Assembly (NCBI GenBank): GCA_004791645.1
Contig: SRSN01000005.1
Coordinates: 1 to 40,075 of the forward strand
Reading direction: 5' to 3'
Source of the DNA: Alcaligenaceae bacterium 429
GTDB lineage: Bacteria > Pseudomonadota > Gammaproteobacteria > Burkholderiales > Burkholderiaceae_B
DNA: 40,075 bases
The notes under the pieces were generated by a model that was not told where the DNA came from, did no database searches, and was given only the letters and a program-made list of their open reading frames with translations. Positions 1 to 7,927 of the stretch are shown piece by piece (position 1 is the first letter of the stretch; every line of letters starts with the position of its first letter). The position numbers were made by a program, and so were the translations under genes.

Positions 1-295
1 GACAGGCCCAGAACGATGCAGGGCCAGAGTCAGCCTCTGTGCCATGCAGTACAAAATCCAGATCCACAGTACCTGCTTCGTGGTCTATATGGCGGATGGT
101 GTAGGCCTTACCTTCACCAGAAGGTAGGAAAACTTTCACCCATGCAGCAGGCTCATTCACGCCTTCTACGGTTAAAAATTCAGCAATTTCGTCGCCACCA
201 ACGGTAATGCGTTGCATCAGTGGAGTGACGGCATGTACATCACGCACCACGCCTACGGCGCGGGCGGTACGAGGCTTTTGTATTACTTCAGACAT
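1..295 (-). CDS. Siderophore-interacting FAD-binding protein (partial, N-terminus)
   Basis: The reverse strand encodes about 98 residues starting MSEVIQKPRTARAVGVVRDV and running off the left edge without a stop. The stretch with KAYTIRHID, then DLDFVLHG, then GPASFWA, matches the N-terminal FAD-binding beta-barrel of the ViuB/SIP family (siderophore-interacting flavoproteins that reduce ferric-siderophores with NAD(P)H in the cytoplasm). The YTIR motif is the usual flavin-contacting segment. The ATG lies inside the 3' end of the upstream MFS gene (8-base overlap, ATGTCTGA), so translation is probably coupled. With the MFS exporter and the divergent TetR gene it looks like a small iron- or siderophore-linked module. 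The NAD(P)H-binding C-terminal half is outside the window. Confidence 0.85.
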   Translation of the reverse strand, partial: MSEVIQKPRTARAVGVVRDVHAVTPLMQRITVGGDEIAEFLTVEGVNEPAAWVKVFLPSGEGKAYTIRHIDHEAGTVDLDFVLHGTEADSGPASFWAC

Positions 296-1508
296 GTTGT
301 GTTCCTTTGGGTGCTGAAATCAACAGGCGTACCGCGACCAGCAAGGAGGACGCTACGGCAATAGCACCCACCAAATACACGGCATCAACGCCCCATGTAC
401 CGGCTACAGCACCCAATGCAGGGCCGGTAATTCCTAACGAAATATCTAAGAAAGCCACATAAGCACCCATGGCTACACCACGGTTTTGTGGTGGCGCACG
501 GCGCACGGCTTCTACGCCAAAACCAGGGAAAGCAAGCGAGTAACCAAAACCGGTAAGGGCTGCACCAACGTAAGCAATGACGGCGGTATCTGCACCCCAG
601 ATCAGCAGTTGGCCTAAGGCTTCGATAAGTACGCAAACAAGTGCGACGCGAGCGCCCCCCAGTTTGTCGGGTAAGTGGCCAAAGAAAATACGCGCAGCGA
701 TGAAGGCTAAACCAAAGGCCGTGAAGGCGAGCGAGGCATTACCCCAGTCGTGCGCAGCAAAGAGCAACGCGATAAAGGCTGTAATCACCCCAAAGCCTAC
801 GCTGGAGAGCGCTAAGCCCATCCCTGCACCCCATACAACGCCTAGCACCTTGTAGAAAGGGGTACGGCGGTTTGCGGTAGGAGGCAACGCACGCAGGTTG
901 GCAATCACAGCCAGAGAAATAATAGGCAGTACCGCCGCTACGACAGAGATACCAGCAAAGCCTTGTAGATCATTGATGGCGACACCTACCGGAGCACCCA
1001 CGGCGTAAGCACCGTACATGGCAATACCTACCCACGCCATGACTTTGCCCGCATTTTGTGGGCCCACCAGACCTACGCCCCAACTGAGTGCCCCGGTGAC
1101 GACCAAGCTTTCACCGCAGCCTAGCAGCACACGTCCTAGAAGCAGTATCCACACAGAGGTAGTGGGGGACTGGGTGAAAGCCAAGGAGGCTAGGTAAGCA
1201 ATCCCCGAACTTGAGGCCAGAAGAAAGCCCATGACTACGGCGCGTTTAGCACCACGGGTATCGGCTAAATTGCCAGCCCATGCACGGGAAAGTAGAGCGG
1301 CAGCAAATTGTGCACCTATCACAATCCCAACCACCAACGTGCTCATTCCCAACCCGTCATGCACATGCAGAGGCAGAACGGGTAAAGGTAGCCCGATGGT
1401 GAGAAAACCTATAAACACTGCCAAGGTAATAGGCAGCAACGTCACAAAAATATTCGCTACTGGTGATGCCGCCGTGGCGGCAGAGGTAGCCTTCAAACGA
1501 CCAGACAT
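288..1508 (-). CDS. MFS transporter, YfcJ/YhhS family
   Basis: A 406-residue, very hydrophobic protein with about 12 membrane segments. It resembles E. coli YfcJ (UPF0226, often called arabinose efflux-like): GLPLPVLPLHVHDGLG near the N-terminus, RAWAGNLADTRGAKRAV in the loop between segments 2 and 3 (MFS signature), GESLVVTGALSWGVGLVGP, and FGHLPDKLGG in the central loop. The ATG at 1508 is preferred because GGAG lies 6 bases upstream; a TTG at 1520 would add four residues. It overlaps the following siderophore-interacting gene by 8 bases and diverges from a TetR gene that probably represses it. The substrate is not known; efflux of a small molecule or siderophore-like compound is an inference from its neighbours. 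Confidence 0.88.
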   Translation of the reverse strand: MSGRLKATSAATAASPVANIFVTLLPITLAVFIGFLTIGLPLPVLPLHVHDGLGMSTLVVGIVIGAQFAAALLSRAWAGNLADTRGAKRAVVMGFLLASSSGIAYLASLAFTQSPTTSVWILLLGRVLLGCGESLVVTGALSWGVGLVGPQNAGKVMAWVGIAMYGAYAVGAPVGVAINDLQGFAGISVVAAVLPIISLAVIANLRALPPTANRRTPFYKVLGVVWGAGMGLALSSVGFGVITAFIALLFAAHDWGNASLAFTAFGLAFIAARIFFGHLPDKLGGARVALVCVLIEALGQLLIWGADTAVIAYVGAALTGFGYSLAFPGFGVEAVRRAPPQNRGVAMGAYVAFLDISLGITGPALGAVAGTWGVDAVYLVGAIAVASSLLVAVRLLISAPKGTQHV

Positions 1509-1515
1509 GAAAAAC

Positions 1516-1587
1516 TCCAAACATGAGCATTTACTCGATATTTGATATAATATGAATGTTTACTCACGTTGAAAACTCATGTTTGGA
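1516..1587. promoter_or_regulatory. Divergent MFS/tetR promoter region with operator-like repeats
   Basis: A perfect 12-bp inverted repeat, TCCAAACATGAG at 1516-1527 and CTCATGTTTGGA at 1576-1587, brackets the intergenic region. Each arm supplies the GGA ribosome-binding core of the gene it faces. Inside are two similar 14-mers, TGAGCATTTACTCG (1524-1537) and TGAATGTTTACTCA (1553-1566), 29 bp apart, with the TGA/TCA ends common in TetR operators. A perfect TATAAT lies at 1546-1551 on the plus strand, and TTTTCA-17-TATTAT can be read on the minus strand toward the MFS gene. The likely role is TetR autorepression and repression of the MFS/SIP operon. This is inferred from sequence only. Confidence 0.6.
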
Positions 1588-1595
1588 TGGCGTAT

Positions 1596-2225
1596 ATGGA
1601 AGCCTTACCTCAACCACGGCGCGTCCCGCGTCAAGCCCGTTCGAGGGCGTTAGTAGAAGCAATTTTGGAAGCAACGGCTCGCGTTTTAACCGAACGAGGC
1701 TATGCTGGCACCAATACCAATGTGGTGGCAGAACGTGCCGGAGTTAGTGTGGGATCGGTGTATCAGTACTTTCCTAACAAGGATTCACTGATCACGGCGT
1801 TACATGAACGGCATGCCGCAGAAATGCAGGCAGCCATAGAAACCGTATTAGTGACTGCACAGCCACGTAGCCTATATGAGCATTTGCGAGCTATTGTGCA
1901 TGCGTTGCTGGCAGCCCATCAGGTATCACCTGAATTGCATAGGGTGCTAGAGAAAGAGTTTCCGTTTTTTGATGCACCACGGGATCAAAGCCCTGCGGAT
2001 CAAAGTATCTTTTTGCGTATACGGAAATTGCTGGAAGACCACCGCAATGAAGTCGCCCCCACCAATCTGGATTTAGCCACCTGGGTGGTATTACAGACGA
2101 TGGAGGCGCTGATTCATGCGGCAGTGATTACGCCATTGCCGCAGCATTCTATGGACGATGTAGAGCAGGCGATTGTGGATACCTTGGCTGGCTACTTGTT
2201 GAGCAGACAGCCTAGTCCCTGTTAA
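1596..2225 (+). CDS. TetR/AcrR family transcriptional regulator
   Basis: About 209 residues. The N-terminal helix-turn-helix is clear: [18 protein letters not shown], then [20 protein letters not shown] with the typical [10 protein letters not shown] end of the recognition helix. The rest is a helical ligand-binding and dimerisation domain without a recognisable effector signature. The ATG at 1596 was chosen because GGA (1585-1587) then sits 8 bases upstream, mirroring the arrangement in front of the MFS gene. ATG at 1587 and TTG at 1569 are alternatives. Being divergent from the MFS/siderophore-interacting pair, it is probably their local repressor. The last 4 bases overlap the convergent ribB stop. 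Confidence 0.9.
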   Translation: MEALPQPRRVPRQARSRALVEAILEATARVLTERGYAGTNTNVVAERAGVSVGSVYQYFPNKDSLITALHERHAAEMQAAIETVLVTAQPRSLYEHLRAIVHALLAAHQVSPELHRVLEKEFPFFDAPRDQSPADQSIFLRIRKLLEDHRNEVAPTNLDLATWVVLQTMEALIHAAVITPLPQHSMDDVEQAIVDTLAGYLLSRQPSPC

Positions 2226-2908
2226 TACACTGAACCCGTGTTTTGACAGTAGGTCACCAGATCGGCGATGGCCAGTACGGGCAATTGATTACGCTCGGCG
2301 TAGTCAAATACATCATCGCCACGCATCATGGTGCCGTCTGGGTTCATCAACTCGCACAACACGCCCATAGGGCGTAAGCCAGCTAAGGCAGCCAAACATA
2401 CGGAGCCTTCGGTATGGCCTTGTCTGGCCAATACGCCACCCGGATGAGCGCGCAACGGGAATACGTGCCCGGGGCGGATCAAATCATGAGGCTGTGCTGT
2501 GGGGGCGATAGCTGCCTGAATAGTGGTCAGTCGGTCGCGAGCACTCACACCTGTGGTAACGCCTTCACGCGCTTCAATGGTGATGGTAAACGCGGTACCG
2601 TAGGGGCTTTCGTTGTTGGGCACCATTTGCGGTAAGCCTAAACGAGCCAGAGTGTCTTCAGTCAGACATAGGCAGACAATGCCACTGCCATCGCGGATCA
2701 TTTGTGCCATGCCGCTTTCAGACAAGCATTCGGCAGCAAAGATTAGGTCAGCTTCGTTCTCGCGGTCATAGTCATCCATGACTACAACAGGAATACCGGC
2801 ACGCACAGCATCTAAGGCAGCATGCACGCGTTGGTGTACAGCTTCAGTGGTAGAAGGGAAGTTCGCAAGGGCAGGCGCTGCGCGCTCTGCTAGAGTGGTA
2901 TGAGACAT
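2222..2908 (-). CDS. ribB: 3,4-dihydroxy-2-butanone 4-phosphate synthase
   Basis: Converts ribulose 5-phosphate to L-3,4-dihydroxy-2-butanone 4-phosphate plus formate, supplying the four-carbon unit of riboflavin. At 228 residues it is a stand-alone RibB, with no fused GTP cyclohydrolase II domain. Diagnostic segments: [16 protein letters not shown] (Mg2+/substrate acidic loop, about residues 44-59), [10 protein letters not shown] and [10 protein letters not shown]. The ATG at 2908 has GAGGAG 7 bases upstream; longer in-frame starts would run into the riboswitch leader. An FMN riboswitch lies upstream at 3025-3186, so expression should fall when FMN is plentiful. Its 3' end overlaps tetR by 4 bases. 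Confidence 0.96.
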   Translation of the reverse strand: MSHTTLAERAAPALANFPSTTEAVHQRVHAALDAVRAGIPVVVMDDYDRENEADLIFAAECLSESGMAQMIRDGSGIVCLCLTEDTLARLGLPQMVPNNESPYGTAFTITIEAREGVTTGVSARDRLTTIQAAIAPTAQPHDLIRPGHVFPLRAHPGGVLARQGHTEGSVCLAALAGLRPMGVLCELMNPDGTMMRGDDVFDYAERNQLPVLAIADLVTYCQNTGSVY

Positions 2909-3024
2909 ATAAACGCTCCTCGTAGACAACAATAATGAGAAGACGTTTTCGGGGCATGCAGCAGCACACACAATACCCAATGCTTAGGCGCGTGCCTACG
3001 TGATGAGGTCGTGTAATACCACAC

Positions 3025-3186
3025 ATCTTCTTTCATCCGGACTATGACCGTCGGCTCTGGTTTGTGTGCCAGATCTGCTGACCCCACGCATTGCTGCATG
3101 GGCGCTCGCGGGCTTATAAAGACCAATCAGCGCGATGCTGTTGCTTTACCTACCGCCGGTGGGGAGTTACACCCCGCCCTGAAGAC
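3025..3186 (-). promoter_or_regulatory. FMN riboswitch (RFN element) upstream of ribB
   Basis: Read on the minus strand, the conserved RFN blocks occur in order: CTTCAGGGCGGGGTG, ACTCCCCACCGGCGGTA, AGCCCGCGAGCG, GTCAGCAGATCTGG, CCAGAGCCGACGGT, then AGTCCGGATGAAAGAAG. The terminal P1 helix pairs GTCTTC with GAAGAT. These match the universally conserved aptamer core. The aptamer ends about 116 bases before the ribB ATG, leaving room for an expression platform. No strong U-tract terminator was seen there, so control by ribosome-binding-site sequestration is the more likely mode, which is inference. Confidence 0.95.
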
Positions 3187-3219
3187 GCTTAGTATTGGCA
3201 GAAGTACCAATCACTCGAT

Positions 3220-3246
3220 TTTATAGAGCCTAGCTAACGTGTTCAA
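3220..3246 (-). promoter_or_regulatory. Candidate ribB promoter
   Basis: On the minus strand TTGAAC (3246-3241) is followed after 15 bases by TATAAA (3225-3220), placing a start just ahead of the riboswitch. The spacer is shorter than the usual 17, so the exact -10 is uncertain. It lies between the gcdH terminator and the aptamer, which is where a ribB promoter must be. Confidence 0.45.
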
Positions 3247-3265
3247 CTCGCGTTTGGTTATAAGC

Positions 3266-3294
3266 AAAAAAAAGCACCCTTGGGTAAGGGTGCT
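3266..3294 (-). terminator. Rho-independent terminator after gcdH
   Basis: A 9-bp perfect stem (AGCACCCTT at 3273-3281 with AAGGGTGCT at 3286-3294) and 4-base loop is followed on the minus strand by a run of eight T. It lies about 45 bases past the glutaryl-CoA dehydrogenase stop and separates that operon from ribB. Confidence 0.92.
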
Positions 3295-3340
3295 CCAAAA
3301 AAGCGGATCTTCACGTAAAAAAGACCAGCACTGCTTTTGA

Positions 3341-4534
3341 TTAATAGAAGGCTTGCAGACCTGTTTGTGCACGGCCCAAGATCAGGGCGTGAACGTCGTG
3401 TGTACCTTCATAGGTGTTCACAACTTCCAAGTTCACCAAGTGGCGGGCAACACCGAACTCGTCGGAGATACCGTTACCACCCAGCATGTCACGTGCCAAA
3501 CGTGCAATATCCAAAGATTTACCGCAAGAGTTGCGTTTCATGATGGAGGTGATTTCTACAGCAGCAATACCTTCGTCTTTCATGCGGCCCAAGCGCAAGC
3601 AACCTTGCAAGCCCAATGTGATTTCAGTTTGCATGTCGGCCAGTTTTTTCTGGATCAATTGGTTAGCAGCCAAGGGGCGACCAAACTGTTTGCGATCCAG
3701 TGTGTACTGACGTGCAGTGTGCCAGCAGCTTTCTGCAGCACCCAGAGCACCCCAAGCAATACCGTAACGAGCGGAGTTCAAGCAAGTGAATGGGCCACGT
3801 AGACCAGTCACTTTAGGCAGCATTTGAGCTTCTGATACAGGCACTTCGTCCATGACGATTTCACCGGTGATGGAAGCACGCAGACCAACTTTGCCGTGTA
3901 TAGCAGGAGCGGACAAACCTTTCATGCCTTTTTCCAAGATGAAGCCACGGATTTTGCCGTCGTCTTCACCGCCAACTACCTTCGCCCATACAACGAATAC
4001 ATCAGCGATAGGGGAGTTAGTGATCCACATTTTGGCACCGGTCAGCAGGTAGCCGTCGCTAGTTTTAACGGCGCGTGTTTCCATGCCGCCTGGGTCGGAA
4101 CCGTGGTTAGGCTCTGTCAAACCAAAACAACCGATCCATTCGCCGGAAGCCAGTTTAGGCAGGTATTTCTTTTTCTGCTCTTCGCTACCGAATTCGTTGA
4201 TAGGTACCATCACCAGAGAGGACTGTACGCTCATCATGGAACGGTAACCGGAGTCTACGTATTCCACTTCTCTAGCGATCAAACCGTAGCACACGTAGTT
4301 CAGGCCAGAGCCACCGTATTCTTCAGGAATAGTTGGTCCCAGCAAGCCCAGCTCACCCATTTCACGGAAAATGGATACATCTGTTTGCTCATTGCGGAAA
4401 GCTTCCAGCACGCGAGGTGCCAGTTTTTCCTGGGCATACGCATGCGCCGCATCGCGCACCATACGCTCTTCTTCCGTCAACTGCGTGGATAGCAAGAGAG
4501 GGTCTTCCCAGTGAAAAGAAGGCTTGCTGGACAT
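3341..4534 (-). CDS. gcdH: Glutaryl-CoA dehydrogenase
   Basis: FAD-dependent acyl-CoA dehydrogenase of 397 residues that oxidatively decarboxylates glutaryl-CoA to crotonyl-CoA in lysine, tryptophan and glutarate breakdown. Family markers: [20 protein letters not shown] in the FAD/substrate-binding middle domain, [35 protein letters not shown], and [18 protein letters not shown] with the catalytic base Glu376. The GCDH-specific [13 protein letters not shown] and [12 protein letters not shown] wording separates it from short-chain acyl-CoA dehydrogenases. AGGAG lies 8 bases before the ATG. It starts 17 bases after the stop of the upstream TPP-enzyme gene, so the two form one operon ending at the 3266-3294 terminator. 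Confidence 0.95.
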   Translation of the reverse strand: MSSKPSFHWEDPLLLSTQLTEEERMVRDAAHAYAQEKLAPRVLEAFRNEQTDVSIFREMGELGLLGPTIPEEYGGSGLNYVCYGLIAREVEYVDSGYRSMMSVQSSLVMVPINEFGSEEQKKKYLPKLASGEWIGCFGLTEPNHGSDPGGMETRAVKTSDGYLLTGAKMWITNSPIADVFVVWAKVVGGEDDGKIRGFILEKGMKGLSAPAIHGKVGLRASITGEIVMDEVPVSEAQMLPKVTGLRGPFTCLNSARYGIAWGALGAAESCWHTARQYTLDRKQFGRPLAANQLIQKKLADMQTEITLGLQGCLRLGRMKDEGIAAVEITSIMKRNSCGKSLDIARLARDMLGGNGISDEFGVARHLVNLEVVNTYEGTHDVHALILGRAQTGLQAFY

Positions 4535-4551
4535 GTGATTCTCCTAGTGTT

Positions 4552-6249
4552 CTAACGATGTTGAGTGTTAAGCGCATGTTCGCGGATCTGGTCCAAACTC
4601 ATACTTGGTGTAATGGCTTGGGGGTCCTGCAAACAATGCAAAATGGCGGGTTTGCCGCTTGCCCGTGCTCGTTCAAAAGCGGCTGGGAAATCGGCACTAT
4701 TTTCTACCCGTTCGCCGTAGCCACCAAAGGCTTCAGCATAACGGGCGAAGTCGGGGTTGTTCAATACCGTGGCAGAAACACGGCCAGGGTATTCACGTTC
4801 TTGGTGCATACGGATGGTGCCGTACATACCGTTATCAATCAGCAAAACGATAATAGGCAGGTCGTATTGCACGGCTGTGGCAAATTCTTGGCCGTGCATC
4901 ATGAAGCAGCCGTCACCCGCAAAGCAGACTACGGTGGATTCAGGATTAATACGTTTGGCCGCTACCGCAGCAGGTAAACCATAGCCCATAGAGCCAGAGG
5001 TAGGGGCTAGCTGTGTACCAAATTCGTTAAAGCGGTGGAAGCGGTGTAGCCACGTTGCATAGTTGCCAGCGCCGTTACACATAATGGCATCAGCGGGCAA
5101 AGCAGTACGCAAATGACGCATTACATCCGCCATCTGGAACTTGCCAGGGCTGCTAATGGCGTCAGGGTTGCTCCAGTCCAAATAGCTTTGATGCAGCGTT
5201 TTGACGCGTTCTGCATCTGCTTTGTTACTTAGCTGTTCAGGCAAAGCAGCCACGAAATCTTTGGGGCTAAGGGCAATACCAAGCGTGTTTTGGTAGGTGC
5301 GGTTTAGCTCGCTGATGTCGGGGTGTACGTGGATCAGGGTTTGATGCGGGGTAGGAATATCAAACAAGGTGTAGCTTTGGCTAGGCACCTCGGACATACG
5401 TCCACCCAACAGCAAAATTGTGTCGGCTTCTTTGATGGCAGCAATCAGTTTAGGATTCACGCCCAAGCCCACATCCCCAATGTAGTTAGGGTGGTCTGCT
5501 GAAAACAGCGCTTGTCGTCTGAACTGTACGGCAACTGGTAGGTGATTCTTTTCAGCAAAATCTTGGAAAGCTTTGCGGCTTTCCGCTGCCCAGCCGCTAC
5601 CACCCAGAATCGCCAATGGTTTTTTGGCGTTAGACAGTAGGCTGTCCAGTGACTGCAATTGACTACTACTTAGGCCACCACTGACAGGCTCAGGAATGCG
5701 AGCATCAGGGGCGGTGCTGGTTTCTACCAGCATGTCTTCCGGCAAGGCTATGACTACTGGGCCGGGACGTCCGCTGGTGGCAATATGAAAGGCGCGAGCA
5801 ATGATTTCTGGAATGCGATCAACCTGATCGATCTCAGTTGCCCATTTGCACTGCGTACCAAACACAGCGCGGTAATCCATTTCTTGGAAGGCTTCGCGCT
5901 CGCGCATGCCTCGTTCGATTTGGCCTACAAATAAAATCAGAGGGGTGGAATCTTGTTTAGCAATGTGTATGCCAGCCAGTGCGTTGGATGCACCGGGGCC
6001 ACGTGTGACCATACAAATCCCGGGTTGGCCCGTCAGCTTGCCATAAGCGTCAGCCATCATGGCTGCGCCTCCTTCTTGGCGGCATACGGTAATATCAACC
6101 TTGGCGTCGTGCAGCCCGTCTAATACGGCCAGGTAACTTTCACCTGGCACGCAGAATACGTGCTCAACACCTTGTTTGACCAACTGGTCTACCAGCAGAT
6201 GGCCACCTAAACGGGAGTGTTGCATATGTGTTTTTGTAGTAGTAGTCAT
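4552..6249 (-). CDS. Thiamine-pyrophosphate-dependent enzyme, acetolactate-synthase-like large subunit
   Basis: A 565-residue member of the acetohydroxyacid synthase/pyruvate oxidase superfamily. The N-terminal pyrimidine-binding domain carries PGESYLAVLDGL with the activating Glu37 and RHEGGA-like CRQEGGAAMMA. A central domain and a C-terminal PP domain follow, the latter with the TPP motif GDGCFMMHGQEF starting at Gly445 and ending at Asn473 (29-residue span, within family range). No small-subunit gene is adjacent, so classical branched-chain AHAS is unlikely. It lies 17 bases upstream of gcdH and divergent from a LysR gene, which suggests a catabolic 2-oxo-acid or acyl-transfer role near glutaryl-CoA metabolism; the substrate is unknown. 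No good ribosome-binding site precedes the ATG at 6249, and ATG at 6225 is possible. Confidence 0.85.
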   Translation of the reverse strand: MTTTTKTHMQHSRLGGHLLVDQLVKQGVEHVFCVPGESYLAVLDGLHDAKVDITVCRQEGGAAMMADAYGKLTGQPGICMVTRGPGASNALAGIHIAKQDSTPLILFVGQIERGMREREAFQEMDYRAVFGTQCKWATEIDQVDRIPEIIARAFHIATSGRPGPVVIALPEDMLVETSTAPDARIPEPVSGGLSSSQLQSLDSLLSNAKKPLAILGGSGWAAESRKAFQDFAEKNHLPVAVQFRRQALFSADHPNYIGDVGLGVNPKLIAAIKEADTILLLGGRMSEVPSQSYTLFDIPTPHQTLIHVHPDISELNRTYQNTLGIALSPKDFVAALPEQLSNKADAERVKTLHQSYLDWSNPDAISSPGKFQMADVMRHLRTALPADAIMCNGAGNYATWLHRFHRFNEFGTQLAPTSGSMGYGLPAAVAAKRINPESTVVCFAGDGCFMMHGQEFATAVQYDLPIIVLLIDNGMYGTIRMHQEREYPGRVSATVLNNPDFARYAEAFGGYGERVENSADFPAAFERARASGKPAILHCLQDPQAITPSMSLDQIREHALNTQHR

Positions 6250-6261
6250 AGTTGCAGGTTA

Positions 6262-6301
6262 TGTGCGTTTGTGGCACAAATCAATTGATAAAATTGCACA
6301 A
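6262..6301. promoter_or_regulatory. LysR-type operator cluster between TPP-enzyme and lysR genes
   Basis: TTTGTGGCACAAA at 6268-6280 is a perfect 13-bp palindrome fitting the T-N11-A LysR box. A second GCACAA half-site at 6296-6301 lies 22 bp (two helical turns) from the first at 6274-6279, the spacing expected for recognition and activation sites of a LysR tetramer. The palindrome ends 19 bases before the TPP-enzyme ATG, so binding there could block or tune that promoter. Confidence 0.6.
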
Positions 6302-6398
6302 CATCGTGTGTTAAATGCACGACCAAAAAATATAGTAGAGAATGTTTGGTGCAGCAGATAGTTGCAGCGCAACATTTGTTATGGGATACGGGTAAACC

Positions 6399-7292
6399 AT
6401 GAGACACGGAGTACCAAGTTTAGGGGCGTTACAGGCGTTTGAAGCCACTGCGCGATTGGGGTCATTTTCGCGTGCGGCAGAAGAGCTGTCGCTCACACAT
6501 AGTGCGGTGTACCGACAGGTCTCCGGGCTAGAGGAAAGCCTAGGCGTGCAATTGCTCACACGAGTACGACGTCGTATTGCATTGACGGATGCGGGGGCAG
6601 AATACGCTGCGCGCGTACGTTTGCATCTAGAACAACTGGAAAAAGACACGCTCAGTTTGATGACGCGCTCAGCCTTGGGGCGCAGTTTGCACTTAGCCGT
6701 TCTGCCCACGTTGGCGACAGTGTGGTTGATGCCCATTCTGGCTGAGTTTGCCAAAGTGCGTCCCGACATCACCATCAACTTATCCATACGCACATTGCCC
6801 TTTCAGTTTGCGGATAACCCCTTTGATGCGGCTATTTATCACGCCGCACAACTGTGGCCACGCACGCAGGGCATCAAGCTATTTGAGGAAAGTGACCTAG
6901 TGCCAGTGTGCACACCTGCTACCTTGGAGCATGCCCAAGGCCAGATACAAAAGATGACGCATCTGCACATGATCTCTAGGCCAGACGCATGGCGCATGTG
7001 GTATCGCGAACAAGGGTTGGAGCATTTACCGTTGGCCGAAGCTGGGCCACGTTATGAGCTGTTTTCCCTAACCTTACTGGCTGTGCGAGCCGGAATGGGA
7101 GTGGGGCTAATCCCTAGATTTCTCGTTGAGACCGAATTGCAAAACGGCAGTTTGGTGACGGCGCACGAAGGTACTTTGGCTGGGCGCGAGGCTTATTTCT
7201 TCAGCTACCCTGTGGATAACGAAAATATGGAAGCGTTGGTGGCCTTCAGGGATTGGTTGAAACGTAGACTGGGATTACCGGCGAAGGGCTAA
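6399..7292 (+). CDS. LysR family transcriptional regulator (GcvA/GcdR-like)
   Basis: A 297-residue LTTR. The N-terminal winged helix is typical: SLGALQAFEATARLGSFSRA, AAEELSLTHSAVYRQVSGLE, then LLTRVRRRIALTDAG. Residues from about 90 form the two-lobe periplasmic-binding-like effector domain, including LHLAVLPTLATVWLMP and RAGMGVGLIPRFLVE. It is divergent from the TPP-enzyme/gcdH operon with LysR-type sites in the 149-base gap, so it most likely controls that operon in response to a pathway intermediate. GcdR of pseudomonads is a LysR regulator of glutaryl-CoA dehydrogenase; equivalence is plausible but not shown by sequence alone. The start ATG follows a small 5-bp hairpin (GTTGC/GCAAC, 6361-6373) in the leader. 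Confidence 0.92.
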   Translation: MRHGVPSLGALQAFEATARLGSFSRAAEELSLTHSAVYRQVSGLEESLGVQLLTRVRRRIALTDAGAEYAARVRLHLEQLEKDTLSLMTRSALGRSLHLAVLPTLATVWLMPILAEFAKVRPDITINLSIRTLPFQFADNPFDAAIYHAAQLWPRTQGIKLFEESDLVPVCTPATLEHAQGQIQKMTHLHMISRPDAWRMWYREQGLEHLPLAEAGPRYELFSLTLLAVRAGMGVGLIPRFLVETELQNGSLVTAHEGTLAGREAYFFSYPVDNENMEALVAFRDWLKRRLGLPAKG

Positions 7293-7303
7293 CGATATTT
7301 AGG

Positions 7304-7377
7304 ATTCCTGCAGTCTCTGGCGTGAGCGATGAATGCAGCACCAACGTACTCACCACTGGCTGCTGTAGCTAGCACTG
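7304..7377. repeat. Imperfect repeat, copy A
   Basis: Shares ATTCCTGCAG (7304-7313), GCGATGAATGCAGCACCA (7326-7343) and GCTAGCACTG (7368-7377) in the same order with the sequence at 7764-7885. It begins 11 bases after the lysR stop. Confidence 0.7.
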
Positions 7378-7380
7378 TGA

Positions 7381-7421
7381 AAAGTATTTTTTAATTTGAC
7401 CACCAAATAAAAAAATACTTT
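7381..7421. repeat. AT-rich 17-bp inverted repeat after lysR
   Basis: Arms at 7381-7397 and 7405-7421 are complementary with one mismatch around a 7-base loop. It follows repeat copy A and could fold into a long AT-rich hairpin. It may serve as a weak lysR terminator or be the edge of a small mobile or miniature element; neither is demonstrated. Confidence 0.55.
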
Positions 7422-7763
7422 CCTCCGTTTTCCCTCCATCGCTTGCCACGGTTTTTAGTGTGGTTGCCGTTGAAGCTAATGTGTACTTCTGTGAAAGATG
7501 AAAGGGGCATGTTTAGTAATTTCTGAAGACGCCTACCTATTCTGTGTGCTGATAATCTCGGCATTTTCTGCCTTCATCGAAACAACTAAACTGTATTTTC
7601 TGATGGTACAGCTGACATTACAGATGTATCTAAACACCTGCATCCCAATTGGATCAAGCTGTGCCAATAACCCAGAAGAAAGGGCTGTAAACCTACCCAC
7701 ACTCAGACCAACCGGGGGACGGAGAGGAAAATTTTTTGATTTGGTGTGCAAATCACAAAAAGT

Positions 7764-7885
7764 ATTCCTGCAGTTCCCCGACATGTGCGATGAATACAGC
7801 ACCACGCATACTCATTACTGGTAGCGCGTGCGATGAATGCGGTATCAAAGTCCCCACCCACCACTGCCTGTAGTGGCTAGCACTG
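7764..7885. repeat. Imperfect repeat, copies B and C in tandem
   Basis: Copy B carries ATTCCTGCAG (7764-7773) and GCGATGAATACAGCACCA (7787-7804). Copy C begins 43 bases later with GCGATGAATGCGGTATCA (7830-7847) and ends with GCTAGCACTG (7876-7885). B supplies the left end and C the right end of the unit seen intact in copy A, so this looks like a partly duplicated unit. Indels break any shared reading frame. Confidence 0.7.
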
Positions 7886-7927
7886 CAAAAACAAAGAACC
7901 TCTGGCGCAACAACACCAGAGGTTCTT
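7886..7927 (-). terminator. Terminator of the chaC-pdxH-flavin reductase-purU operon
   Basis: A perfect 12-bp stem (AAGAACCTCTGG at 7894-7905 with CCAGAGGTTCTT at 7916-7927) is followed on the minus strand by TTGTTTTTG. It lies about 55 bases past the purU stop. Confidence 0.88.

Noticed and set aside
3896-4492. Long open frame antisense to gcdH
   Set aside because: It is a shadow of the strongly conserved gcdH frame and has no start signals or family match.
7498-7824. A 108-codon plus-strand open frame in the lysR-purU spacer
   Set aside because: No clear ribosome-binding site, no domain, and its 3' part lies in repeat DNA shared with the other end of the spacer.
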